Both the position numbers and the translations under genes were made by a program. A stretch of 6,143 bases of DNA from JACQCV01 sp964634555 (GTDB taxonomy: Bacteria; Patescibacteriota; Minisyncoccia; Phycocordibacterales; UBA12445). The stretch is taken from NCBI GenBank assembly GCA_964634555.1, contig CAZWJJ010000040.1, positions 1 through 6,143 of the forward strand, given 5' to 3'. A model generated the notes under the pieces. The model searched no databases, was not told the DNA's origin, and saw only the letters and a list, made by a program, of their open reading frames with translations. Numbering within the stretch: the stretch's first letter is position 1; each line of letters starts with the position of its first letter. Below, one piece after another: positions 1 through 5,821 of this stretch.

Positions 1-1
1 T

Positions 2-412
2 ATATTGGACTCTAAAAAAAGAGTTTCCTTGCCCGCAAGATTTCGAAAGGAGATGGGGGGTGAGGTTGTAATAACCCGTGGCCTCGACGGATGTTTGTTC
101 ATTTACACAATTAACGAGTGGGCGAAAGTTGCGGAGCAGTTTTCAAAGATGAATATGCTTCAGGCTGATAGTCGCAGTATTAATAGATTTTTACTGGCCG
201 GCGCGACATCATCTGAGATCGATTCAATCGGCAGAGTTTTAATACCAGAAGTTTTGAAAGAGTTTGCGGGATTAAAAGAGAAAGTTGTGATAATTGGTAT
301 GTATACACGCTTGGAAATTTGGGATTTAGACAAGTGGAAGGAGTATAAAACACAGAATGAAAAACAGGCCGATGCTTTAGCGGAAAAGTTGGGTGGAATG
401 TCCGCAATATAG
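2..412 (+). CDS. mraZ: MraZ, transcriptional regulator of the dcw cluster (5' partial)
   Basis: MraZ is a DNA-binding protein of the SpoVT-AbrB type that binds repeats upstream of the dcw operon and represses it in species where it was studied. The reading frame is open to the window's left edge, so the true start, roughly ten codons further upstream, is missing; the TTG at 5 is an internal Leu and not the start. Two MraZ half-repeats are visible: LDSKKRVSLPARFR at the beginning, and IDSIGRVLIPEVLKEF near the middle followed by VVIIGMYTRLEIWDLDKW. The usual first motif is D-x-K-G-R; here the Gly is Lys (DSKKR), while the second repeat keeps GR. It lies 2 nt upstream of rsmH, the classic dcw order, which supports the call. 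Its promoter and own binding repeats would be upstream, outside the window. Confidence 0.93.
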   Translation: MLDSKKRVSLPARFRKEMGGEVVITRGLDGCLFIYTINEWAKVAEQFSKMNMLQADSRSINRFLLAGATSSEIDSIGRVLIPEVLKEFAGLKEKVVIIGMYTRLEIWDLDKWKEYKTQNEKQADALAEKLGGMSAI

Positions 413-414
413 TT

Positions 415-1302
415 ATGGCGCATATTTCAGTTCTTTTAAAAGAGGCCGTCAATGGTCTCGCAATAAAAAAGGGGGATACGGTACTTGATGCCACCTTTGG
501 CGGCGGCGGCCACTCTAGAGAGATTTGCAAGATTGTCGGAGAAAAAGGAGCCTTGATAGCAATTGATGCCGATGAAGAGGCGCGTAATCGGATTTCTGCT
601 GAGATGAAGGCTTGTCGATTTGAATTGGTAACAGCTAATTTTCGCCAGTTGGACAAAGTGCTCGGGGAGCGGGATATTACAGAATTAGATGCCGCATTGT
701 TTGATCTCGGATTAAGTTCATTTCAACTCGATATTTCAGAGAAGGGTTTTACTTTTCAAAAGGATCAGCCGCTTAAAATGACTTTCGGATCGGGTGTTGG
801 AACGGATAGTTTGACCACTGATGAGATCGTCAATCATTGGGATGAGGAGAATATAGCCGATATTATTTATGGTTATGGTGGTGAGCAGTTTTCGCGAAGG
901 ATAGCGCATGGGATTATTGAGGCAAGACAGATCAAGCCGATCAAGTCGACCCTCGAGCTTGTGAAGATCATTGAAGAATCCGTGCCGGAATTTTATAAAA
1001 AAAGAAAGATTCATCCCGCGACGAAAACATTTCAAGCTCTCCGTATTACCGTTAATGATGAAATGGGAGCCTTGAAAGAAGCACTGGCAAAAGTTTGGAA
1101 AGTAATAAGACCGGGCGGAAGATTGGCGGTTATTTCATTCCATGAGCTTGAAGATCGGATCGTTAAAAATTTTTTGCGAGATAAAAAGAAGGAAAATGAG
1201 GCGGAGATTATAACAAAAAAGCCAATGGTTCCGGATGATGAAGAGATTAAAAATAATCCACGATCAAGGAGTGCAAAATTAAGAATAGGAGAAAAAAATT
1301 AA
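415..1302 (+). CDS. rsmH: RsmH (MraW), 16S rRNA (cytosine-1402 N4) methyltransferase
   Basis: Cytoplasmic SAM-dependent enzyme that methylates N4 of C1402 in the decoding centre of 16S rRNA. The 295 aa length fits the family (about 300). Visible motifs: start MAHISVLLKEAV; SAM-binding DATFGGGGHS at 25-34; acidic end of the next strand, AIDAD, at 49-53; DLGLSS at 97-102; HPATKTFQALRI at 200-211; PGGRLAVISFHELEDR at 233-248; and the C-terminal NPRSRSAKLR at 281-290. The block that usually reads DGPLDMRM is DQPLKMTF here (117-124), a divergence I think is shared by CPR relatives. The ATG is 2 nt after the mraZ stop, with no strong Shine-Dalgarno sequence, so translation is probably coupled to mraZ. 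Identification is secure; only the divergent block is unusual. Confidence 0.97.
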   Translation: MAHISVLLKEAVNGLAIKKGDTVLDATFGGGGHSREICKIVGEKGALIAIDADEEARNRISAEMKACRFELVTANFRQLDKVLGERDITELDAALFDLGLSSFQLDISEKGFTFQKDQPLKMTFGSGVGTDSLTTDEIVNHWDEENIADIIYGYGGEQFSRRIAHGIIEARQIKPIKSTLELVKIIEESVPEFYKKRKIHPATKTFQALRITVNDEMGALKEALAKVWKVIRPGGRLAVISFHELEDRIVKNFLRDKKKENEAEIITKKPMVPDDEEIKNNPRSRSAKLRIGEKN

Positions 1303-1306
1303 TAAG

Positions 1307-1642
1307 ATGGAAAGTTATGTAGAGCAATATGATATGGAGAAGAAACGAGAATATATCTCGATCTTTTTGATCATAAGCGTTGTGGCGCTCTGTTTTTCTT
1401 ATTTTTATTTTATATATTTGTCGGTTTTGAATACGGTGGCCCGTCAGCAAGACGACGCGCAGATTGCACAGATGACGTCGAAAATAAGCGGATTGGAAAA
1501 TAGTTATATGGCCAAAAAAAGCGATATTAATATTGAAATGGCCTATTCGCTTGGCTTTCAGGATGATTTTGACAAGGTACATTTTAGCAATGAAAAGACA
1601 ATTACTTCCGGCAATCTTTCCCTTGTAGGTAATGAGCATTAA
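1307..1642 (+). CDS. ftsL: FtsL-like septum-formation membrane protein
   Basis: A 111 aa bitopic membrane protein: short charged cytoplasmic N-terminus (MESYVEQYDMEKKREY), one membrane segment at about 17-40 (ISIFLIISVVALCFSYFYF onward), then a polar segment at about 44-72 that could form a short coiled coil, and a C-terminal part with AYSLGFQDDFDKVHF. This is the layout of FtsL/DivIC, which act in the divisome by bridging FtsQ/DivIB to the FtsW-FtsI synthase. Sequence conservation in FtsL is weak; the call depends mainly on topology and on the position between rsmH and ftsI, where ftsL normally sits. It starts 4 nt after rsmH; an AGGAG at 1287-1291 lies about 15 nt from the ATG, rather far for a ribosome binding site. 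Its end overlaps the next gene by 11 nt. Confidence 0.75.
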   Translation: MESYVEQYDMEKKREYISIFLIISVVALCFSYFYFIYLSVLNTVARQQDDAQIAQMTSKISGLENSYMAKKSDINIEMAYSLGFQDDFDKVHFSNEKTITSGNLSLVGNEH

Positions 1643-3353
1643 TTCAAAAAAACGAATTTATATTCTTTCTTTAGTCGCGCTTTTATTTTCGGCGATAGTT
1701 ATCGTTCGTCTTTTTAATATCCAAATCATTAACGGTGATGATTATAGTAGGCGGGCGAATAGTCAATATGTTAAACCGCAGTCTGATATTTTATCGCGCG
1801 GCACTATCTATTTTCAGGAAAAAACCGGTAATTCTGTTTCGGCTGCAAGCCTAAAGACAGTCTATATTGTAGCCATGAATCCCAATATTCTAGCTAATTC
1901 CGATGATGCATATTTTAAAATAAACAGTGTAGCGGCGATTGACAAAACTGATTTTTCCAAAAAAGCATCCCTTAAAAATGACCCATACGAAGTCGTCACA
2001 AAACTTGATGACAAAGATCTGGCGGATAAGATCAAAATACTGAATATTCCGGGTATTTCGATCTATAAAGAAAATGAGAGATTTTATCCCGGTGGAAAGT
2101 TGGCTTCGCATGTTTTAGGTATAGTGGCTCAATCCAAAGACGATGGAGATCATTTTGCGGGAAGATATGGATTAGAAAAATATTACGAGCCGGTGCTGGC
2201 CCGGGATAATCAATCGCTTTCGGTTAATTTTTTTGCCGAGATGTTTTCAAATGTCAAAAAAACAGTTTCAAATAGTGGTCAAAGTACGCTTTCTGGTGAC
2301 ATTTTTACATCTATTGAACCTAATGTAGAGCTTTCTTTGAGTAAGGAGCTGGTTGCTCTTCAGGAAAAATGGAATCCGGATTCCGTCGGTGGAATTATTA
2401 TGGAGCCTAAGACAGGAAGAATTATTGCAGCTTCTTTTTTACCTGACTTTGATCCTGGAAATTTTTCCATTGAAAAAAATATTTCCGTCCTTTCAGATCC
2501 TTTGGTTGAAAATGTTTTTGAATTTGGTTCAATAATGAAACCCTTGACACTGTCTGCTGGCATCGATGCGGGCGTAATCACTCCAAGTACGTTATATGAT
2601 GATAAGGGATTTGTATTGCTTAACGGAAAAAGGATTGAAAATCACGATCATTTAGCTATGGGTAAGGTTAATATGCAGGCGGTTTTGGATAATTCTTTGA
2701 ATACGGGTGCTGTATTTGTAATGCAAAAGCTTGGACGGGAAAAATTCCGTGCCTATATGGATGATTTTGGATTGGGTAAAAAAACTGGCATAGATTTGCC
2801 GGATGAGACTACTGGATTGACGAAAAATCTAAGTAGTAAATACGATATTGATTATGCGACTGCTTCATTTGGTCAGGGAATAGCGCTGACGCCAATTGGA
2901 ATTTTGACTGCTCTTTCATCGCTGGCGAATGGTGGAATCATGATGAAGCCACGTATTGTTGATAGAGTAGATTCGAATATCGGCATTTCAAGAAATGTAG
3001 ATACGGTTACCGTCGGTAGGGTTTTGAAACAAAAGACCGCCGAACAAATCACCGGAATGCTTGTGCATGCTTTTGATAATGGTTTGCTGGGAGGAAAATA
3101 TAAGATTAATCAGTATAGCGTCGCGGCTAAAACTGGCACCGCTCAGATCCCGGAGCCGGGCGGGGGTTATGGGAATAAAAATCTGCATTCATTTTTTGGA
3201 TATTTTCCGGCTTACAATCCCAGATTTTCTATTTTGCTTTATATGGTTAATCCTAAAAATGGCGCTAGATTTTCTTCTGATACCCTACCGACGCCATTTG
3301 TAAATTTAACCAAATTCTTGTTAAATTATTATGACGTTCCGCCGGACCGTTAG
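1632..3353 (+). CDS. ftsI: FtsI/PBP2-type peptidoglycan D,D-transpeptidase (class B penicillin-binding protein)
   Basis: Crosslinks peptidoglycan stem peptides, most likely at the septum with FtsW and FtsL; anchored in the membrane with the catalytic domain outside. The 573 aa match the class B PBP length. Seen in order: N-terminal membrane anchor at about 9-27 followed by VRLFNIQIINGDDYSRRA; dimerisation-domain motif SRGTIYF at 55-61; FYPGGKLASHVLGIVAQ at 151-167; and the transpeptidase domain with SxxK as SIMK (S300 nucleophile, K303), SxN as SLN (355-357), and KTGT (500-503). All three catalytic motifs are intact. After RGTI the usual D-R-x-G is replaced by YFQEKTG. No PASTA domains follow; the protein ends soon after the transpeptidase domain. 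It overlaps the ftsL-like gene by 11 nt, with only a short AGG close to the ATG, consistent with translational coupling. Context favours FtsI over an elongation PBP2 or SpoVD. Confidence 0.93.
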   Translation: MSINSKKRIYILSLVALLFSAIVIVRLFNIQIINGDDYSRRANSQYVKPQSDILSRGTIYFQEKTGNSVSAASLKTVYIVAMNPNILANSDDAYFKINSVAAIDKTDFSKKASLKNDPYEVVTKLDDKDLADKIKILNIPGISIYKENERFYPGGKLASHVLGIVAQSKDDGDHFAGRYGLEKYYEPVLARDNQSLSVNFFAEMFSNVKKTVSNSGQSTLSGDIFTSIEPNVELSLSKELVALQEKWNPDSVGGIIMEPKTGRIIAASFLPDFDPGNFSIEKNISVLSDPLVENVFEFGSIMKPLTLSAGIDAGVITPSTLYDDKGFVLLNGKRIENHDHLAMGKVNMQAVLDNSLNTGAVFVMQKLGREKFRAYMDDFGLGKKTGIDLPDETTGLTKNLSSKYDIDYATASFGQGIALTPIGILTALSSLANGGIMMKPRIVDRVDSNIGISRNVDTVTVGRVLKQKTAEQITGMLVHAFDNGLLGGKYKINQYSVAAKTGTAQIPEPGGGYGNKNLHSFFGYFPAYNPRFSILLYMVNPKNGARFSSDTLPTPFVNLTKFLLNYYDVPPDR

Positions 3354-3356
3354 TTT

Positions 3357-4661
3357 ATGATAAGGTCATTTTTTAAAAAGATCGTTATAACTGCGCTGAC
3401 TTTGGAGTCGCGCTTAGTTTTATGGAAATACAAGCCAAAAATAGTTGCTATAACTGGTAATGCCGGTAAGACCAGTGCTAAGGACGCTGTTTTTTCGGTT
3501 TTAGAAACCGAATATTTTACTTGGAGAAATGAGAAGAGTTATAATAGTGATATCGGAATTCCCCTGACGATTTTACATTGTAAAAATGCTTGGTCTAATC
3601 CGGTTTTATGGCTTAAGAATATTATCGAGGGGTTGGTGCTGATAATTTTGCCTCATAAATATCCTAAATGGCTGATTTTGGAGGTTGGAGCGGATAAGCC
3701 GGATGACATAGGAAAATTTGCAAAATGGCTGCATCCGGATATCGTCATAGTTACTAGGATTGGAGAGACTCCGGTACATGTTGAAAATTTTTCTTCGCGT
3801 GAGGAATTAATTAGGGAAAAAGAAAAATTAGTTAAGTCGTTGAAGGCTGATGGCATTTTGATTTTAAACGCTGATGATTCGGATGTGGCTTCGATGGAAA
3901 GATTGGTAAAAACAGCCAGAGTGATTAAATACGGATTTGGAGAGAGTGGCGATATTCGCGCTCTAAACTATGGGATAGTTTACACTAATGATCGAGAAGA
4001 AAAGCCGGAAGGGATTAACTTTTTCATCGAGTATGGTAAAGATAAATTTGATATAAAGATCCCGGGAGTGATCGGTCGACAAAATATCTATTCTGCATTA
4101 ATCGCTTTTACCGTCGGAATAGTGCTGAAGATTAAACCTAATTTGATACTTAATGCTATTTCAACGTACGAAAGGCCGGCCGGTAGATTGCATTTGATTA
4201 ATGGTATAAAAGACTCGCTTATACTCGATGACACATATAATTCATCTCCGGCCGCTCTGCGTCTTGCAATCGAATCATCAGACGATTTAAAAACTAATGG
4301 TCGAAAGATTGCTGTTTTGGGCGATATGTTGGAGCTTGGCATTCAAACGGCTTCGGTTCATTACGCCATTGGTCAAATCATCCCGAGTGTTTTTGATCAG
4401 CTGATTACAGTCGGCCCACGTTCAGAAAATTTTGCAAAAGGTGCAATTGCCGCTGGTATGAATAAAAAAAAGATAAAAAGTTTTAATAGTTCGATAGATG
4501 CCGCCGATTATCTGGCCGGTAGCATAGTTTCTGGTGATCTACTATTGGTTAAGGGGTCACAAGGGATGAGAATGGAGCGTGTTGTAGTGAAATTGATGGC
4601 TAAGCCGGATGAACGTTTTAAACTAGTTGGGCGGCAGGAAGAAGAGTGGCTGAAAAGATAG
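3357..4661 (+). CDS. murF: MurF-like Mur ligase (UDP-MurNAc-tripeptide:D-Ala-D-Ala ligase), lacking the usual N-terminal domain
   Basis: ATP-dependent cytoplasmic ligase that adds D-Ala-D-Ala to the UDP-MurNAc-tripeptide precursor. Visible Mur ligase landmarks in 434 aa: P-loop GNAGKTS at 34-40; NEKSYNSDIGIPLTIL at 58-73, matching the MurF N-x-E-I-G-x-P-L-T block; ILEVGADKPDDIGK at 107-120; a candidate carbamylated lysine in REKEK (K155); LNADD at 170-174; DDTYNSSPAAL at 291-301, the MurF D-D-x-Y-N-x-x-P signature; KIAVLGDMLELG at 317-328; and LLVKGSQGMRMERVV at 396-410. In model MurF enzymes the P-loop lies near residue 110 because a UDP-sugar-binding domain precedes it. Here it starts at 34, and only 3 nt separate the start from the ftsI stop, so that domain is absent. 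A hydrophobic insert (NPVLWLKNIIEGLVLIILP, 81-99) is also unusual. I believe short MurF forms like this occur in Patescibacteria. The exact substrate is inferred. Confidence 0.88.
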   Translation: MIRSFFKKIVITALTLESRLVLWKYKPKIVAITGNAGKTSAKDAVFSVLETEYFTWRNEKSYNSDIGIPLTILHCKNAWSNPVLWLKNIIEGLVLIILPHKYPKWLILEVGADKPDDIGKFAKWLHPDIVIVTRIGETPVHVENFSSREELIREKEKLVKSLKADGILILNADDSDVASMERLVKTARVIKYGFGESGDIRALNYGIVYTNDREEKPEGINFFIEYGKDKFDIKIPGVIGRQNIYSALIAFTVGIVLKIKPNLILNAISTYERPAGRLHLINGIKDSLILDDTYNSSPAALRLAIESSDDLKTNGRKIAVLGDMLELGIQTASVHYAIGQIIPSVFDQLITVGPRSENFAKGAIAAGMNKKKIKSFNSSIDAADYLAGSIVSGDLLLVKGSQGMRMERVVVKLMAKPDERFKLVGRQEEEWLKR

Positions 4662-4888
4662 TTATGTATATAAAAGTTAAGGTTCAGGCCGGTTCTAAGA
4701 CTGAGAGTTTTGAGAAAATTATCGGCGATAGTTTCAAGATTAAAGTAAAAGAAAAGGCCGAGAGGAATCTTGCTAATGTAAGAGTAAAATATCTGCTCGC
4801 AAGGCATTTTAATTTACCGGAAAATAAAATTCGTCTGATATCCGGACATCACAGTCCAAATAAGATTTTTAGTGTCGTTGAGGTTTAA
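4646..4888 (+). CDS. DUF167/YggU-family small protein (UPF0235)
   Basis: A small protein of the widespread DUF167 family, whose molecular function is not established. Family features visible: a first strand IKVKVQAGSKTESFEK, a middle strand FKIKVKEKAERNLAN (usually V-x-A-P-x-x-G-x-A-N; the Pro-x-x-Gly part is altered here), then YLLARHFNLPENKIRLISG, followed by HHSPNKIFSVVEV (usually GxxSRxKxxxI). I give the GTG start at 4646 (80 aa), which overlaps the end of murF by 16 nt and has AGGAAG at 4636-4641 just upstream. The ATG at 4664 (74 aa, MYIKVKV) is equally plausible from family alignments and begins 2 nt after the murF stop. It is the last gene of the operon. Confidence 0.85.
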   Translation: MAEKIVMYIKVKVQAGSKTESFEKIIGDSFKIKVKEKAERNLANVRVKYLLARHFNLPENKIRLISGHHSPNKIFSVVEV

Positions 4889-4913
4889 AAAACCGCCGAA
4901 TGTATTACGGCGG
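4887..4913 (-). terminator. Intrinsic terminator of the minus-strand gene
   Basis: The 6-bp GC-only stem CCGCCG (4893-4898) pairs with CGGCGG (4908-4913) around a 9-nt loop. Read on the minus strand it is followed at once by six T (4892 down to 4887), a textbook Rho-independent terminator that begins directly after the minus gene's TAG. On the plus strand the hairpin is followed by mixed sequence before a T-run at 4928-4934, so it would be weaker for the dcw operon. The T-run overlaps two bases of the DUF167 gene's stop codon. Confidence 0.85.
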
Positions 4914-5258
4914 CTATAATGTGACTTCTTTTTTTATAATTATATATAGTGTTGTTCCGTCTGGACCTTGAAAGCCGATTAGCTTTTGATTTTCACAAAC
5001 ATCAGAATTAAGCCATTTTTCTAAGGGCATAGTTGTGGTAACATCTCTTACTTTTACTCGTGTATCCAGTAAGACGACTCTGACACCGTTTGCTCCAAAA
5101 CAACACTCAATATGTTTAGGCAGTAGATATATAAAATGAGGAAATAGTGTCATGATGGTGTGGCCATGGAGATTATAAAATCGAAGCCTGCTTTTTTGAC
5201 TATGGTCAATTGTTATATCGCGGCCCGGATAATATTTTTTATTTATGTTACTCAACAT
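4914..5258 (-). CDS. Hypothetical protein, 114 aa, own transcription unit
   Basis: I do not recognise this protein. It is 114 aa with no clear signal peptide or membrane helix. Visible: a basic, polar N-terminus (MLSNINKKYYPGRD); a His-rich stretch with HGHT near 32-35, then PHF and LPKHIECCFG, so about four His and two adjacent Cys within some 25 residues; a probably beta-rich middle (VRVVLLDTRVKVRDV); and a C-terminus LIGFQGPDGTTLYIIIKK. The His/Cys cluster might bind metal, but that is speculation. I chose the ATG at 5258 because GGGGAGG (5270-5264) is 5 nt upstream; a GTG at 5264 would overlap that site. The signals support a real gene: consensus -10 box, strong ribosome binding site, and a terminator right after the stop. 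It converges on the dcw operon with 25 nt between the stops. Confidence 0.72.
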   Translation of the reverse strand: MLSNINKKYYPGRDITIDHSQKSRLRFYNLHGHTIMTLFPHFIYLLPKHIECCFGANGVRVVLLDTRVKVRDVTTTMPLEKWLNSDVCENQKLIGFQGPDGTTLYIIIKKEVTL

Positions 5259-5283
5259 AACCACCTCCCCATTAATTTGAAAT

Positions 5284-5298
5284 GTTCAGTTACTGAAC
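5284..5298. promoter_or_regulatory. 15-nt palindrome, candidate operator for the minus-strand gene
   Basis: GTTCAGTTACTGAAC is a perfect inverted repeat with 7-nt arms around a single T. It starts 4 nt downstream of the minus-strand -10 box (5308-5303) and covers the expected transcription start. A repressor bound there would block initiation. It lies in the untranslated leader, about 25 nt before the ATG. The regulator is unknown; the encoded protein itself is one possibility. Confidence 0.55.
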
Positions 5299-5302
5299 TC
5301 AT

Positions 5303-5329
5303 ATTATACCTCAATAAAATATATTCAAG
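5303..5329 (-). promoter_or_regulatory. Promoter of the minus-strand hypothetical gene
   Basis: On the minus strand a perfect TATAAT lies at 5308-5303. The best upstream match to a -35 box is CTTGAA (5329-5324), with a spacing of 15, shorter than the ideal 17, so the -35 assignment is weak. The predicted start site falls near 5296, inside the 15-nt palindrome, giving a leader of about 38 nt with the ribosome binding site at its end. Confidence 0.55.
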
Positions 5330-5354
5330 GGCTTGTAAAATTTTCGCGTATAAT
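5324..5354 (+). promoter_or_regulatory. Candidate promoter of the charged coiled-coil gene
   Basis: A perfect TATAAT lies at 5349-5354 on the plus strand, 46 nt before the ATG at 5401. No good -35 box is correctly spaced: TTCAAG (5324-5329) gives 19 nt and TTGTAA (5333-5338) only 10 nt. It is divergent from the minus-strand promoter, with the two -10 boxes 40 nt apart in an AT-rich intergenic region. Confidence 0.4.
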
Positions 5355-5400
5355 TTAGATTATCAATAGAATCTTTGTTTTTCTAAACAGGGAGGTAGAA

Positions 5401-5679
5401 ATGGATGAAGATCGGAAAGACGATAGTTCAGGTGACCTCGAAAAGAAACGCGAGCTTGAGCGTCAGGCAGAAAAAGAAAGAAGGCGTGAAAAATCTTTGC
5501 GGGCGCTTGAGGAGGCCAGGAATGAACAGCTTGCGCACGAGGCTGAGGTGGAAGAGAGGAAGAAAAGGGACACTATTAAGAGACAGCAGGAAAAAATGAA
5601 GGAACAGANNNNNNNNNNGAGAGAGGAGGAAGGGAAGGAGGGAGGAATGAACAAGAAAGAAAAAAAGAAAAACAATTAA
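5401..5679 (+). CDS. Highly charged, probably coiled-coil protein, interrupted by an assembly gap
   Basis: I do not recognise a family. Before the gap there are 69 residues made mostly of Glu, Lys, Arg, Gln and Ala (for example ELERQAEKERRREK and EVEERKKRDTIKRQQEK), typical of a long single helix or coiled coil, with an acidic start MDEDRKDDSSGD. There is no signal peptide or membrane segment. The ATG has a very strong ribosome binding site, GGGAGGT at 5391-5397. The end is uncertain: taking the ten N literally, the frame stops at 5679, but the gap size is probably arbitrary. Another frame from 5619 stays open to TAG 5736-5738, gives an equally charged tail (containing RNEQERKKEKQLKDRRKK), and stops 6 nt before the terminator hairpin, so it is a good alternative end. 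Codon use right of the gap shifts to almost only AGA/AGG/AAA/GAA, unlike the left part. Confidence 0.6.
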   Translation: MDEDRKDDSSGDLEKKRELERQAEKERRREKSLRALEEARNEQLAHEAEVEERKKRDTIKRQQEKMKEQXXXXREEEGKEGGMNKKEKKKNN

Positions 5680-5708
5680 AGGACAGGAGGAAAAAAAGAA
5701 GGAATAGA
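5575..5708 (+). repeat. Imperfect direct repeat on both sides of the assembly gap
   Basis: Bases 5575-5608, which end at the gap, match 5675-5708 at 29 of 34 positions with no indel and an offset of exactly 100. An upstream 11-nt block, AGGAATGAACA, also recurs (5518-5528 and 5643-5653), but with an offset of 125, so the second copy is about 25 nt shorter between the blocks and in a different frame. This is either a decayed tandem repeat within the coiled-coil gene or an assembly artefact. Confidence 0.55.
5609..5618. other. Assembly gap (10 N)
   Basis: Ten undetermined bases. A run of exactly ten N is commonly a scaffolding placeholder, so the true distance is unknown. It sits at the entry to a polypurine, repeat-like tract that would be hard to sequence and assemble. 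Confidence 0.95.
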
Positions 5709-5744
5709 GGAGTGAAAAAAATAAGGGTAAATGAGTAGAATTGA

Positions 5745-5777
5745 GCCCGATCAAATGAATGGTCGGGCGTTTTTTTT
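5745..5777 (+). terminator. Intrinsic terminator after the coiled-coil gene
   Basis: GCCCGATC (5745-5752) pairs with GGTCGGGC (5761-5768): eight pairs with one T-G wobble around an 8-nt loop. One G and then eight T (5770-5777) follow. This is a strong Rho-independent terminator. It isolates the upstream gene from grpE and marks the end of that transcription unit. Confidence 0.92.
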
Positions 5778-5793
5778 ACAGAAAATTATTAGC

Positions 5794-5821
5794 TTGACTG
5801 AAGAAAAGAATAGTTTATAAT
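5794..5821 (+). promoter_or_regulatory. Sigma70-type promoter of grpE
   Basis: TTGACT (5794-5799) and TATAAT (5816-5821) are separated by 16 nt, a near-consensus housekeeping promoter. The predicted start is about A5828, only about 9 nt before the grpE ATG, so the transcript would have almost no leader and no room for a normal ribosome binding site. No CIRCE heat-shock repeat is present between the terminator and the ATG. Confidence 0.8.

Noticed and set aside
5..412. TTG at 5 as the start of mraZ
   Set aside because: The Leu is part of the conserved N-x-L-D-x-K-x-R block of MraZ, which normally lies about ten residues into the protein, and the frame is open upstream to the window edge.
180..656. 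Long minus-strand ORF of 158 aa across mraZ and rsmH
   Set aside because: Both plus-strand genes there are secure family members, and this frame shows no recognisable motif or start signal.
2353..2535. Alternative plus-strand ORF of 60 aa inside ftsI
   Set aside because: It is out of frame within the catalytic domain of a secure gene and includes the codon region of the SIMK motif; no independent signals.
5326..5335. CAAGGGCTTG small inverted repeat between the two divergent -10 boxes
   Set aside because: Four-base arms are too short to separate from chance in AT-rich intergenic DNA; it probably just reflects weak -35-like sequences.
5160..5369. Plus-strand ORF of 69 aa opposite the minus-strand hypothetical gene
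   Set aside because: It overlaps the minus gene and runs through that gene's ribosome binding site, palindrome and both -10 boxes. It has no ribosome binding site and an irregular composition, while the minus gene has a complete set of signals.
5428..5754. Minus-strand ORFs opposite the coiled-coil gene (Phe/Leu/Ser-rich, resembling membrane proteins)
   Set aside because: The apparent hydrophobicity is the complement of purine-rich GAA/AAG codons. They cross the N gap, and the longer one covers the plus-strand terminator.
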